Position numbers and translations under genes: made by a program
NCBI GenBank assembly: GCA_016716065.1
Contig: JADJXA010000027.1
Location: forward strand, 62,001-126,000
Direction: 5' to 3'
From: Candidatus Leptovillus gracilis
GTDB taxonomy: Bacteria > Chloroflexota > Anaerolineae > Promineifilales > Promineifilaceae
DNA length: 64,000 bases
In this document: piece by piece, positions 18,628 to 28,602 of the stretch
Numbering within the stretch: position 1 is the first letter of the stretch
Layout: the number at the start of each line of letters is the position of its first letter
Notes under the pieces: generated by a model
What the model was told of the DNA's origin: nothing
What the model saw: only the letters and a program-made list of their open reading frames with translations
The model's database searches: none

Positions 18628-21600
18628 TTATTTCACGATAAGCGGCAGGTGCAGCGTATAGGCTTCCACCGTCAGACCACCGGCCAACTGCCCGCTCTGG
18701 CTGTTGGGATTGGTTACAACCACATCGTAGGTTCCAACGGGCACGCTGCCGGGCACAACGGCCGTTAACTCACCAGCCGTCAGCCAGACCACGTTCTCCA
18801 GTGGGTAGTTAGCGCTGCCCGCTGCCAGCGTCACCGTCGCCCCGTTCAGGAAGTTGGAGCCGGTAATCGTTACCACCGCCAGACTGTTGATTTTCACCCG
18901 GTTTGGGCTGACGCCGGTCACATTTGGCTGTGCGCCGTAAACGGTGAAGCCATTGGTCAGCACGGCCGTTTGTGTATCCGGGTTGGTCAGGCGCACCGTG
19001 TAGATGCCTTCCGGCACGCTGCCCGGCACGTCGGCCAGGACTTGCGTGGCCGAAATCACCAGCACATTGTCCAGGGCATAGGTGGCCGCCCCTTGCACCA
19101 GGTCTACCGTCAGGCCGGCCATGAAGTTGCTGCCGGTCAGAGTAACGGCCGTTACCTGCCCCACATTGCTTTCTTCCGGCGTCACCGCCGTCAGCGTCGG
19201 CGCTTCGGCCGATAACAAACTCAGCGATGCCTGCCAGGTGGTGCGGGCATACCCGGCCGATTGTAAACTGGTGAAGCTGTACAACCCGGCCGGCCGGGAG
19301 AAGGTGACGGTGTAGCTGGAACTGTTGGCGATGCGCGTGGGTGGGTAGGGGCTGATGTCGAAGTTGGTAAACCCTTCGTCCATCACCACCGCCAATTGAT
19401 ACGTCCCGGCCAGCGACAGGTCTACCAGAATGTTGGAATGGAGGCCGTTTTCCAGGGAGACGCCCGACCAGGCATAGGCGGGTTGGGGGATGGCCTGAAT
19501 GGCAATCTGGTAGCTGACGGCGGCGGCATTGCCACCGGCGGCGACCAGGCGCAGGCGGGCATCGGCCGGCAGGGTGACGGCCGTCCACACAGTTTCTGTG
19601 CCGTAGATGGCTGGCAGGGTTGTCGTGGTCGTCACGGCGTCCCACAATTGCAACGAGACGGCATCGGCGGCGCTGCCGGTGATGGTGATGACTACGTTCG
19701 CCAACATCTCCGCGCCGACGTGAATCGGCAGCCATTCTTGGCTGAAATCATTGCCGTCGCCGCCAAGCTGACCGCCCACTTTGGTATAGGGCAGGGCGTC
19801 GTTGTCGGCCGTTGGGCCGCTAATCACCACATTCCAGGCTGCGCCAACGGCCGAATCCTGGTCCACGACCAGGTTATGGACTCCGGCGGGCACAAAGTAG
19901 GTCACGGCCGTGTCATCCTCCACCGTTTTCTGGATAAATTCATCGTTAACCAGCAGTTGGTAACGGCCGCTGTTTTGCCCCAGGCCGAAGGTGTACAAGC
20001 CGGCGTTGGGGAAATTGACGCGCACCTGGCTGGCCGCGCCATCGGCCGCCGTCACGCCAGACCAACTGGTGTTGGGCTGCGGGATGGCGCGGAAGCTGAG
20101 GCTGTAATTGACGGCGGCGCTGTTGCCAATGGCCGCCCGCAGGTACACGCGGGCGTCGGCGCTAAGGTCCAGCGTGCGCCACGTTGTCTCCTGCCCGTAG
20201 ACGGTGACGCTGTCTATCAGGCTGCCGTTGGCGTTCAGCACATCCACCCGCAAGGCATCGGCAGCCGCGCCGTTGATGGCGATGGACAGGTTGACGGCCG
20301 TTGCCTGCCCCAGGTGAATCGGCAGCCATTCGTCGCTGAAATCATTGCCCACGCCGCCCAACGCGCCGCCGCTGCGGGCATAGGGCAGGCTGTCGGCGCT
20401 GGCTCCCACACTGCCAATCACCACATCCCAATTAGCGCCCAGACCAGAATCTTGCTCCAGGTACAGGTCGTGCATCCCGGCCGGCACGTAGTAGGTGACG
20501 TTGGTGTCGGTTTCGGCCGTTTTGCGGATGTGGTTGGTGTGATTGGTGGTGAGGCGGAATTGGTAACGGCCGTTATCCACCCCGTTGGCAAAACTGTACA
20601 GGCCGCTCTGCGGGAAGATGAGCCGAATGTGGCTGTTTTCGCCCACCGCCGCCGCCAGACCATCCCAGGTGTATCCGGCGCTGGGGATGTAATAGAAGAC
20701 CAGGGAAATGGTGGCGGTGGTTGTGTCGTTGTTGCTCAACTGGATGCTGTTTTGGCCGGTCAGCAGGCCGGTCCCCCAGACCGTTTCGCCATCGAAGGCA
20801 CGGCCGTCCCAGACGACGCTGCTGCTGCCGTTGGTCAGCGCCAGGTCTACATCCGCGCCGGAAACTGCCAGGGCAAAATTGAAGTCCAGGCTGCCGCTGG
20901 GCACGGTATACAGCGGCGTCACCGATTCACCGGGAGCCAAAACGCCGTCAAAGGTGAAAAAGCTCTCTCCGGCGGTGGTCGCGGCGATGCTCGCCGTCCA
21001 ATCGGCCGCCGGATAGGCCGCGTCTTGCAAGACGACCACCTCGTGCCAGCCGGCTGTCACCATCATGTCGTAGGTTGTATCGGAACTGGCCTGCGGACCA
21101 CGCAGGTTCAGGGCGTCGTCCAGCACCAGATTGGCAAAACCGCTGGCCGCCTCCAGACTAAAGCGATAGAGGCCGCTGGCGGGGAAGTTGACCATGATGA
21201 CCGAATGGGCCGTGCCGGCCAGCGAGAAGCCATCCCAGGTGGTCGCGCTGGCCTGGGGCACGGCCGTTACCTGGATGGTATAGGCCAGCGGCCCATTGTT
21301 GCTGCCGCTGATCAGGCGCAGTCGGTTGGCTCCGGCGCTCAACTCAAAAGTCATCCATCCTTTTTCCGTGCCCATAAAATCTGGCGAGACAAAAGATGGC
21401 GTGGCGCTGCCCGCCTGGTACACCTCCAGGCGCAGGCTGTCGTTGGCTGCGCCGCTCAGGCTCAGGCTCAGGTTGACGGTGGCGGCGGCATCCAAAGCCA
21501 GCGGCAGCCATTCCGCGGCGAAATCGTTGCCCGCACCGCCCAGGTGTCCGCCTGCTTTGGCATAGGGCAGGCTGTTGGCCCCAGCGCTCAGCAAGCTGAC

Positions 21601-22881
21601 GCTGACGCTCCAATCTGCGCCAACGGCCGTATCCTGCACCAGGCTTAAGGCGTGGGTCCCGGCAGGCACGTAATATACCACGTCGTCGCTGCCGCTCTCT
21701 ACGGTTTTTTGGATGAAGGGAGCGCTGCCCACGTCTAGCAGGAATTGGTAACGGCCGTTGACGGCGAAGTCGAAGGTATACAGGCCGGACGTGGGGAACT
21801 GCACGCGGGTGTTGCTGTGCGCGCCGCTGGCGTTGGCTTGCCCAGACCAGGTATAGGCCGCTGTGGGTAGGGCATTCAGGCTGAGGGAATAATTGACCGG
21901 TCCGCCAACGGCCGTCAGGTGAATCAGGCTCAGCCCGGCCGGTAGATCCAAGGTCATCCAGGTGGTTTCGCCGGTCTGTACGGTTTGGGCGGCGCTGACG
22001 GCCGTTCCACCCGACCGCACCTCATTCACCGCCACTTGCAAGCTGTCGCCCGGCGCGCCGGTGGCGGTAAGGACCAGATTGGTCTGCGCCGCGGCGGCCA
22101 GGTACACAGGCAGCCATTCTTCGACGATGGCGCTGCTGCTCTTCTGGTAGGGCAGACTGTCGGCCGCCTGGCCGGTGTAGGCGATAGCCACGCTCCAGTC
22201 TACCGAGCCGCCAGCCGCGCTTTGGCTGATGGTCAGCGTGTGGACCCCAGCGGTTACGTAGAAGACGGCCGTGCTGTTGGCGACGACAGTTTTTTGTAGG
22301 TAGTTGTTATCCAGGGCAAACTCATAACGGCCGTTGGCGTTTACGCCAAAATCGAAGCTGTACAGCCCACTGTGCGCGAAAATGAGTTTGGCCTGGCTGT
22401 TGACGCCGGTCGGCGCCGCCTTGCCCTGCCAGGTAAAGGGTACGGCGGGCAAATCATAAAAGTTCAGACTGAAATTGGCCGCCTGCCCGCCCGGATTGTG
22501 CAAGGTGAACTGGTTGACCCCTGGCGTCAGCACCACTGTGCCCCACACCGTCTCGCCGGGTTCCACGTCATCGGCCCAGATAAGCGCGTTGGCGCTGTCG
22601 CGGACCTGGAACGGGACTGGAACAGCGCCGGAGGAGATGGTCAGGGCAAAGTTGGCGGCGCGGCTGCCGCCCGATTGAAAATACGTGGGCGAGAGGGTCG
22701 CGCCAGGATTGATGACGCCATTCAGGGAATAAAAGGGCGTTCCGTTGTTGTCTGGCTGTAACAAGGCCGCCTCGTTGGCATACGCCAGGGAGCCTATCCC
22801 GGCTGAAAGGATGATGACGGCTGCGAGGATCAAGAAGAGTCTAAAAAGATAATTCAGTGGAGAATGTCTGCTCACGTTCAT
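18628..22881 (-). CDS. Giant secreted protein with six repeat modules and two IPT/TIG domains
   Basis: The 1417-residue product has an AGGAGG site and an N-terminal signal helix (LFRLFLILAAVIILSAGIG). From ~residue 149 it is built of six ~170-200-residue modules. Each starts with [YF]-x-W-x-G, followed by GLY-[TS]-F, GRYQF-L, QKTVE, YYVPAG-H, LPY, GGxLGGxGNDF and EWLPI blocks. Each module seems to pair a PPC-like beta domain with a jelly-roll partner. The last ~190 residues are two IPT/TIG domains (VTLTGSNFMAG, VTITGSNFLNG), and the protein ends TLHLPLIVK. This suggests an extended surface or sheath protein; no catalytic motif was seen. A long antisense reading frame lies within it and is a codon-bias artefact. 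Confidence 0.82.
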   Translation of the reverse strand: MNVSRHSPLNYLFRLFLILAAVIILSAGIGSLAYANEAALLQPDNNGTPFYSLNGVINPGATLSPTYFQSGGSRAANFALTISSGAVPVPFQVRDSANALIWADDVEPGETVWGTVVLTPGVNQFTLHNPGGQAANFSLNFYDLPAVPFTWQGKAAPTGVNSQAKLIFAHSGLYSFDFGVNANGRYEFALDNNYLQKTVVANSTAVFYVTAGVHTLTISQSAAGGSVDWSVAIAYTGQAADSLPYQKSSSAIVEEWLPVYLAAAAQTNLVLTATGAPGDSLQVAVNEVRSGGTAVSAAQTVQTGETTWMTLDLPAGLSLIHLTAVGGPVNYSLSLNALPTAAYTWSGQANASGAHSNTRVQFPTSGLYTFDFAVNGRYQFLLDVGSAPFIQKTVESGSDDVVYYVPAGTHALSLVQDTAVGADWSVSVSLLSAGANSLPYAKAGGHLGGAGNDFAAEWLPLALDAAATVNLSLSLSGAANDSLRLEVYQAGSATPSFVSPDFMGTEKGWMTFELSAGANRLRLISGSNNGPLAYTIQVTAVPQASATTWDGFSLAGTAHSVIMVNFPASGLYRFSLEAASGFANLVLDDALNLRGPQASSDTTYDMMVTAGWHEVVVLQDAAYPAADWTASIAATTAGESFFTFDGVLAPGESVTPLYTVPSGSLDFNFALAVSGADVDLALTNGSSSVVWDGRAFDGETVWGTGLLTGQNSIQLSNNDTTTATISLVFYYIPSAGYTWDGLAAAVGENSHIRLIFPQSGLYSFANGVDNGRYQFRLTTNHTNHIRKTAETDTNVTYYVPAGMHDLYLEQDSGLGANWDVVIGSVGASADSLPYARSGGALGGVGNDFSDEWLPIHLGQATAVNLSIAINGAAADALRVDVLNANGSLIDSVTVYGQETTWRTLDLSADARVYLRAAIGNSAAVNYSLSFRAIPQPNTSWSGVTAADGAASQVRVNFPNAGLYTFGLGQNSGRYQLLVNDEFIQKTVEDDTAVTYFVPAGVHNLVVDQDSAVGAAWNVVISGPTADNDALPYTKVGGQLGGDGNDFSQEWLPIHVGAEMLANVVITITGSAADAVSLQLWDAVTTTTTLPAIYGTETVWTAVTLPADARLRLVAAGGNAAAVSYQIAIQAIPQPAYAWSGVSLENGLHSNILVDLSLAGTYQLAVVMDEGFTNFDISPYPPTRIANSSSYTVTFSRPAGLYSFTSLQSAGYARTTWQASLSLLSAEAPTLTAVTPEESNVGQVTAVTLTGSNFMAGLTVDLVQGAATYALDNVLVISATQVLADVPGSVPEGIYTVRLTNPDTQTAVLTNGFTVYGAQPNVTGVSPNRVKINSLAVVTITGSNFLNGATVTLAAGSANYPLENVVWLTAGELTAVVPGSVPVGTYDVVVTNPNSQSGQLAGGLTVEAYTLHLPLIVK

Positions 22882-23128
22882 TACAACCTCCTGAGTTGTA
22901 CATCAAAAAAGAAACGGTCAGTTAACGGTTAGCTAAGGTAATGACCCATAATCGGAATTATACTGCCCGCCAGGGGCCATTCTGGGGAAGTAGTGCTAAT
23001 ATCCTACCAGTGTATTGTGCGGCAAACGGCCGTGAGCGGCCGTTTGGCCGAAGAGAGTAGGGGGAAATTTGTGGATCATGTTCCTTACGGCGCTGCCGTG
23101 CTGTGTTAGAATACCTGACAGTAGGCTT

Positions 23129-23164
23129 CATCAGTGGTTCACCCACCACCACGAATGAAAATCC
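23129..23164 (+). repeat. Partial copy of the CCACCACCACGAATGAAAA repeat
   Basis: This short copy matches the left half of the repeats at 32933, 42323 and 55729 (GTGG-n-CCACCACCACGAATGAAAA) but lacks their GC-rich hairpin. It lies 74 bp upstream of carA. Confidence 0.6.
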
Positions 23165-23237
23165 ACAGCTTTCACAGATGGACACAAATTTTTTATCTGG
23201 GAAATCTGTGGACTATTTTCAAGGGAAACTGACGAAA

Positions 23238-24391
23238 ATGGATCACCTTCAAAACGCTTTGCTTGCTTTGGAAGATGGCACGTTGTGGCCGGGCGTCGGC
23301 TTTGGCGCAGTTGGCGACGCCACCGGTGAAATTGTTTTCAACACCAGCCTTAGCGGCTACCAGGAAATTCTCACCGACCCCTCCTATCATGGTCAGATCA
23401 TCACCTTCACCATGCCCCACATCGGCAACACCGGCTGCACGCCGGAAGACGACGAAAGCGACCGCGTTTGGCCGGCCGGATTGGTGGTGCGCAGCCTCAG
23501 CCCGGTGGTTAGCAGTTGGCGCGCCCGGCAGAGCCTGCCAGATTATTTGGCCGAACGCGGCGTTGCTGCCATGACGGACGTGGACACACGCGCCCTGGTG
23601 CGCCACATCCGCACCCATGGAGCGATGCGCGCCGCCTTCAGCACGGCCGATCCCGACCCCGACCGTCTCCTGGCCCTGGCCCGCGCCGCCCGCGACATGA
23701 ACGGCCTGGATCTGGCCCGCGAAGTCACCTGCCCCGAACCCTACCGCTGGACCGAAGCGGCGGATTGTGGCAGCCCAATCGCCAATCGCCAATCCTTCGG
23801 CAAGCTCAGGACCAATCGTCAATCGTCAATCGCCAATTCCACGTCGTTGCCTACGATTTTGGCATCAAGCGCAACATCCTGCGCATGTTGTCTGCCTATG
23901 GCTGTCGGGTGACGGTGGTCCCGGCGACGACGACGGCGGCGAAAGCGTTAGCCCTGGAACCGGATGGCATTTTTCTCTCCAATGGGCCGGGCGACCCGGC
24001 GGCCGTCACTTACGCCATCGAAGCGGTGGGCGAGCTATTGGGGCAGAAGCCCATCTTCGGTATCTGCCTGGGGCATCAGATTTTGGGGCTGGCATTGGGG
24101 GCGCAGACCTATAAGCTCAAATTCGGCCATCGCGGCAGCAATCAACCGGTGCAGGTGGCCGAAAGCGGCGCGGTGCAAATCTCCAGCCACAATCACGGCT
24201 TTGCCGTTGACGCCGCTGCCTTACCCGCTGGCGTCGTCGCTTCGCATATTAATCTTAACGACCAATGCTGCGAAGGGCTGGCCGCGCCTGCTTACCGCGC
24301 CTTCTCCGTGCAGTACCACCCGGAAAGCTCTCCTGGCCCCCACGACTCGGACGAACTGTTCGCCCGCTTTGTGGCGCTGATGGGGGAGTGA
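23238..24391 (+). pseudogene. carA: carA, carbamoyl-phosphate synthase small subunit, frameshifted at heptamer repeats
   Basis: The N-terminal half starts at MDHLQNALLALEDG (23238) and carries the usual small-subunit domain (EIVFNTSLSGYQEILTDPSY, GLVVR, DVDTRALVRHIR). Its frame runs on to a stop at 23912 without encoding the amidotransferase. The class I glutamine amidotransferase half begins in another frame near 23840 (HVVAYDFGIKRNIL). It keeps the nucleophile loop FGICLGHQILG, HNHGFAV and QYHPESSPGPHD, and ends at 24391. The break lies in the interdomain linker, inside an array of ~7-bp CCAATCG/TCAATCG units. The enzyme supplies ammonia for carbamoyl phosphate in arginine and pyrimidine synthesis. 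Both halves look undamaged, so this may be phase variation, slippage, an assembly error or a young pseudogene. Confidence 0.85.
23775..23839 (+). repeat. Heptanucleotide repeat array inside carA
   Basis: Three CCAATCG-type units (23775-23795), a 16-bp spacer (TTCGGCAAGCTCAGGA) and four more units (23812-23839) lie in the linker between the carA domains. Gain of one 7-bp unit would shift the downstream frame by +1 and rejoin both domains in one reading frame. Confidence 0.8.
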
Positions 24392-24486
24392 GGGGGCGGG
24401 GAAACGGCCGTTAATCGCATAAACTGCCCAAACCGCAACCCCTTTGTCCTTTGTCCCTTTGGATTAAATTCCTCCCTGGAGCAACT

Positions 24487-24834
24487 ATGGCAATTTTTGA
24501 CTGGCTGTTCGGGCCGAAAGTGCCCCAAATCACTGTTCAGGAAGCGCAGCGCCGCCTGAAAACTGAACGCGACCTGATCATCCTCGACGTGCGCCAGCCG
24601 GCCGAAACCCAAAGCGGCATCGTCCCCGGCGCACTCCTCATCCCCCTCACCGATTTGGGCCGCCGCCTGGACGAACTACCCCGCGACAAGCCCATCCTGA
24701 CCATTTGCGCTTCCAGCCACCGTAGCCCGATGGCCGCCCGCCGCCTGGCCAAAGCGGGCTACACCGTCACCGACGTGGCCGGTGGCATGGGGGCCTGGAC
24801 GCAGGCCGGTTTGCCGATCAAGAAGGGGAATTGA
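24487..24834 (+). CDS. Rhodanese-like sulfurtransferase domain protein
   Basis: The start at 24487 (MAIFDWLFG) follows CTGGAGC. The 115-residue protein is a single rhodanese domain: ITVQEAQRRL, LIILDVRQPAE, GIVPGALLIPL, then the active-site loop TICASSHRS with the catalytic cysteine, and DVAGGMGAW near the C terminus. Such proteins carry persulfide on the loop cysteine for sulfur transfer or cyanide detoxification. It follows carA by ~95 bp on the same strand, but no functional link is evident. Confidence 0.92.
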   Translation: MAIFDWLFGPKVPQITVQEAQRRLKTERDLIILDVRQPAETQSGIVPGALLIPLTDLGRRLDELPRDKPILTICASSHRSPMAARRLAKAGYTVTDVAGGMGAWTQAGLPIKKGN

Positions 24835-25013
24835 GATTGGATGACCCGTCCTAAATACAATTGACACATTGGTGACTATTCAGGACGGGCCACCTGGCAA
24901 AACTGATGGAAAGGTTTACTCACCGGCATTCGTCTTCATGAGTAGAAACGGCCGTTCTTCGCTCACACAGCATCACCGAACGGCAAAAATTCATACTCTG
25001 GAGGACAATTGTT

Positions 25014-28000
25014 ATGAGTCAAACCTATCGTTTTCGATTTGTTCGTCAGGCGGCCGCGCTCATCATCCTCGGCTTGCTCGTCTTTTTTGTGGCGCAGGGG
25101 TCGGCGGCCAGCGCGACCCCCGAAGCGCCAACCGCCCCCGAAGCGGCGCTTTCATTCGTCAATGTCAGCGCCCCGGCCATCAACTGCCTGTTCGACGCCG
25201 ACTGCACCATCACCGTAGACGATACCACTGCCCTGTTCACGTTCGACGGCATGGGCGGCGCCGGCTTCCTGCAATCTCGCGGTTGGCCGCGTGGGGAAGT
25301 GGGCACGGCCGGCGCCGGACTTTACCCCTACCTGTACCGCGTAGACATGCGCGAATTGGTAGGGCCGGGCAATCCCGCCTGCATCACCTCTTTTGCCCTG
25401 GACTTTGGCCCGGTGGTGCCGCTGGATTACAACGGTGATGGCAGTGTGGATCATGGTTTTGTCGTCACCGGCGGCGGCTTGGGCAGCGTCGCGCCATCGG
25501 CCATTGACCTGACGACCGGGCGGCTGACCTTTACCTTCGCCACACCGGTCTGCGGCGATTTTTCACCGGCGCAGAACAATGGCGTCAGCAGCTTCTTTTT
25601 TGGTCTGGTCTCGCCTTTCCGCGACAAAGAGGTAACGGCCGTTCTGAACAACAATTGGGCCGCGCCATTGTCGCTGCCCGCTCGCGCGCCAGATTTCAGC
25701 GGCGCGCCGGCCCTGTCCGTTTTCCCCAGCAGCGGGCCGGCTGGCGAGCCGGTGCAGCTTATTGGCAGCGGTTACACGCCCGGCGGTTACCCCGGCACAA
25801 TTCGCTGGAACGGAGCAGACGTGGCGACGCTGCCCATCCCCAACGGCGGCGCGTTTACCCAGCCCTTCACCATCCCCGCCGAAGCGCCCACCGGTGACCA
25901 CACCATCACCGTTTGTTCGCTAAACCCCTGCGCTACCGGCGAATTTGAGCAGTTAGCCAGCGCGCCGTTTGGGGTAGACGGCCGTTCGCCGTCCACTCTC
26001 CCCTACCATCTCTATTTGCCCCTGATCAGCAAACCGGGTCTGGCTGCCGCCGAACCATTCAGCTACGTCATTGATCCCAGCGTTACCCCCATTCAGGCTG
26101 AACTGCCAGGGCTGGATGGCGGTGCGCCCCGGCCATTGGCCGCCATGCGCGACCCCCGCGGCCAGGTCAGCACCTTCGTCGCCAACGAATTGGTGGTGCA
26201 AACCGATGACGCTGCCGCCCTGGCGGCGCTGGTGGCGCGCACCGGCGGCGAGATTCTGCTGGCAATCAATCCGGCCGACGCCGGGCTGAGTGACCTGGCA
26301 AATATCTACCTGATACGCGCCAACCTGAGTACGGCCGATTTAAGCAGCCTGGCAGCCAACGTCACCGCCCTGATCCCGCCGGAAATCGGGTCAGCCGGTC
26401 GCTTTGCCTATTCCAGCAATGATGGCGCGCGGGTGTTTGCCCTGGCAGCCGAAGAAGCAGTCGGCGGCCTGACCGTCGGCGTCAACTGGGTCAGCGAAAC
26501 GGCCGCCATTCCCACCAACAGCCAGGAAGCGCCCGCCGGACCAGAAGTAGGCGGGGTGGTCTACTCGCCTAATGCCTACACCTGGGCGCACTTTGCCAGA
26601 GGAACCGTGCAGAACATCGGCGTACCAGAAGCGTGGACGCTGATGTCGCGGGCCGGCCGATTGGCGAACCGCGTAGACCTGGCTATCCTGGACGGTGGTT
26701 ACTTCCCTAACTCAGATTTTCCGGCCGGCATGACGTACATCTCGGTCATTCCCTTCATCACCGACCCGCGCAACGTGAATGGGGTAGATGGCAGCGCGCC
26801 TTTCCACGGGACCGATGTGCTGCAAACGGCCGTTGCCCGTTCCGATAACAACTTCGGCGTCGTCGGCGTGGCCGCACCCATCGCCCGTCCCATCGCCGTT
26901 TTCACCTCGTATGATTATGTGGTTTCCATTGCCGCCGTGTTGGCCGCCCGCACCGCCGGCGCGGACATCATCAACATGAGCTACAGCGCCAACGTGCCGG
27001 CTGTCTTCGGTTGGACCGTGTGGCCCTTCGAGCTGACCACCGTTGCCCTGCGCGCTTCCGGCGTCTTACTCTTCGCCTCGGCCGGCAATGCCGGGCAAAA
27101 CGTGGATGGCGAAGACTGCTTCCTGGGCATCTGTTGGGAACATACCTGGCACACCCCCTGTGAAAATGATGGCGTGTTATGCGTCGGTGGTCTGCGCTGG
27201 AACTCGCAGATGCGCGCCACCAATTCCAACTTCGGCCCTCGCGACGTGGACATCTTCGCCCCATACACCGTCTACCGGGGACAATCCCCGGCCTTTCCTG
27301 GCGCAGGAACTACTGTGGACATGGTGAATGGAACCAGTTTCTCCTCGCCCTATGCCGCCAGCGTGGCGGCGCTGATTTGGGCCGCGAACCCTTCGCTGAA
27401 CGCTAACCAGGTATGGGACCTGATGCGCACCACCGCCCACAGCAGTCCAGACGGCCGTGTCAACCGTTACGTCAACGCCTATCAGGCGGTGCTGTCGGCC
27501 ATTGGCGTGGGTATAGACGCTACGCTCACTGCCCCCACCAACGGCGGCACGTATCCCAAAGGGCATCCGGTGCGCCTGAGCGCCAACGTCGGTTATGTGA
27601 CAACCGGCAGCGCCATCCCGCCCCAGGTGCAGTGGCGGGTAGATGGCGTCCTGGTCAACAGTGTCACTTATGACCTGGACAGCGGCTCCCACCTGCTGTA
27701 CCCGGAGACCTATGTGCGCAACCTCAGCGAAGGCTCGCACACGGTCAACATTCGGGTTACGGCAGGAACGGCCGTCGTAGAACGCAGCGCCACCTTCACC
27801 ATCCAAAACTCGCCACCAACAGCCACGATTGATCAACCGGCCAGCAGCGCGTCTTTCTGCCAGGGCGAAACAATCATATTTCGCGGTTCGGCGTTTGACC
27901 CCAACCAGCCGGCTGGCGTGCCCGACAGCGCCTTCGCCTGGCGTTCCAACGTCAACGGCGGCTTGGGCACAGGCGCCACCCGCCCCATCAGCACGCTAAG

Positions 28001-28448
28001 TGTAGGGGCGCACGTCATTACGCTGCGGGTAACAGACGATGGCGGTTTGTGGGATGAGGACAGCATCAACGTAACCATTCTCAGCGCCTCTAATCCGCTT
28101 TGTATAGACCTGCCGCCCTCGGCGCAAATTACCAGTCCGGCCAATGGGGCCTCGTTCGAGGCCAACAGTTGGAATGGCACACATTGGTACAGACAAATCA
28201 CCTTTACTGGTATTGTGGATGATCCGGAAGATGCCACCAGCGCGCTCAACGTGCAGTGGTTTTCTAACCGGCAGGGGTCGTTGGGCACGCCATCGGTGAA
28301 TCCAACAACTGGGGTAACGACGATTACGGCCAATATCCTGGTACTGGATTCGTGCGGCTCCACCCACACTATTACGCTGCGGGTAACAGACAGCTTCGGG
28401 AACGTGACGGAAGATCAGATTACGATTTTTGTCAGCCTGCTGTGTTAA
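25014..28448 (+). CDS. Secreted subtilisin-like protease with Ig/PKD-type C-terminal domains
   Basis: A CTGGAGG site precedes MSQTYRFRF, which leads into a signal helix (ALIILGLLVFFVAQG). The N-terminal third has an IPT-like domain (SGYTPGGYPGTIRWNG) closed by YHLYLPLISK. The S8 domain follows at ~residues 520-830: Asp in VDLAILDGGY (~560), His in PFHGTDVLQT (~598), Asn region MSYSANV and Ser in NGTSFSSPYAAS (~775). The His motif is HGTDV rather than the usual HGTHV. Three Ig/PKD-like domains finish the protein (HTVNIRVTAG, HVITLRVTDDGG, HTITLRVTDSFG). It is predicted to be an extracellular protease. Confidence 0.9.
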   Translation: MSQTYRFRFVRQAAALIILGLLVFFVAQGSAASATPEAPTAPEAALSFVNVSAPAINCLFDADCTITVDDTTALFTFDGMGGAGFLQSRGWPRGEVGTAGAGLYPYLYRVDMRELVGPGNPACITSFALDFGPVVPLDYNGDGSVDHGFVVTGGGLGSVAPSAIDLTTGRLTFTFATPVCGDFSPAQNNGVSSFFFGLVSPFRDKEVTAVLNNNWAAPLSLPARAPDFSGAPALSVFPSSGPAGEPVQLIGSGYTPGGYPGTIRWNGADVATLPIPNGGAFTQPFTIPAEAPTGDHTITVCSLNPCATGEFEQLASAPFGVDGRSPSTLPYHLYLPLISKPGLAAAEPFSYVIDPSVTPIQAELPGLDGGAPRPLAAMRDPRGQVSTFVANELVVQTDDAAALAALVARTGGEILLAINPADAGLSDLANIYLIRANLSTADLSSLAANVTALIPPEIGSAGRFAYSSNDGARVFALAAEEAVGGLTVGVNWVSETAAIPTNSQEAPAGPEVGGVVYSPNAYTWAHFARGTVQNIGVPEAWTLMSRAGRLANRVDLAILDGGYFPNSDFPAGMTYISVIPFITDPRNVNGVDGSAPFHGTDVLQTAVARSDNNFGVVGVAAPIARPIAVFTSYDYVVSIAAVLAARTAGADIINMSYSANVPAVFGWTVWPFELTTVALRASGVLLFASAGNAGQNVDGEDCFLGICWEHTWHTPCENDGVLCVGGLRWNSQMRATNSNFGPRDVDIFAPYTVYRGQSPAFPGAGTTVDMVNGTSFSSPYAASVAALIWAANPSLNANQVWDLMRTTAHSSPDGRVNRYVNAYQAVLSAIGVGIDATLTAPTNGGTYPKGHPVRLSANVGYVTTGSAIPPQVQWRVDGVLVNSVTYDLDSGSHLLYPETYVRNLSEGSHTVNIRVTAGTAVVERSATFTIQNSPPTATIDQPASSASFCQGETIIFRGSAFDPNQPAGVPDSAFAWRSNVNGGLGTGATRPISTLSVGAHVITLRVTDDGGLWDEDSINVTILSASNPLCIDLPPSAQITSPANGASFEANSWNGTHWYRQITFTGIVDDPEDATSALNVQWFSNRQGSLGTPSVNPTTGVTTITANILVLDSCGSTHTITLRVTDSFGNVTEDQITIFVSLLC

Positions 28449-28455
28449 ATCGGGT

Positions 28456-28480
28456 AGAGACGTTGGAGTGCAACGTCTCT
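28456..28480 (+). terminator. Stem-loop after the second subtilase
   Basis: A 10-bp perfect stem AGAGACGTTG / CAACGTCTCT with a 5-nt loop starts 8 nt after the protease stop codon. It is immediately followed by a second, longer hairpin. Confidence 0.6.
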
Positions 28481-28481
28481 C

Positions 28482-28520
28482 TCTAGAGTTGTCAAATCTT
28501 TAAGATTTGACAACTCTAGA
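28482..28520. terminator. Long perfect palindrome hairpin
   Basis: A 19-bp arm ending CAAATCTT pairs exactly with the following arm around one unpaired base. The core CAAATCT / AGATTTG recurs in the hairpin at 31634-31667, so this belongs to a dispersed hairpin family serving as transcript ends. Confidence 0.6.
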
Positions 28521-28543
28521 CCAAAGTCAACAGAACCTCAGCA

Positions 28544-28573
28544 AAAAGCCCTGACCATCAGGGCAGGGCTTTT
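28544..28573. terminator. Bidirectional rho-independent terminator between subtilase and pnp
   Basis: AAAAGCCCTG and CAGGGCTTTT form a stem with A and T runs at the outer ends, so it can work for the plus-strand protease and the convergent minus-strand pnp. Confidence 0.75.
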
Positions 28574-28602
28574 AAAGATTGGGTAATCGGGTGAAGATTG
28601 GG

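Noticed and set aside
19396..21648. A 750-codon plus-strand open frame inside the giant secreted protein
   Set aside because: No ribosome site and no recognisable domain; it mirrors the repetitive coding strand and is a codon-bias artefact.
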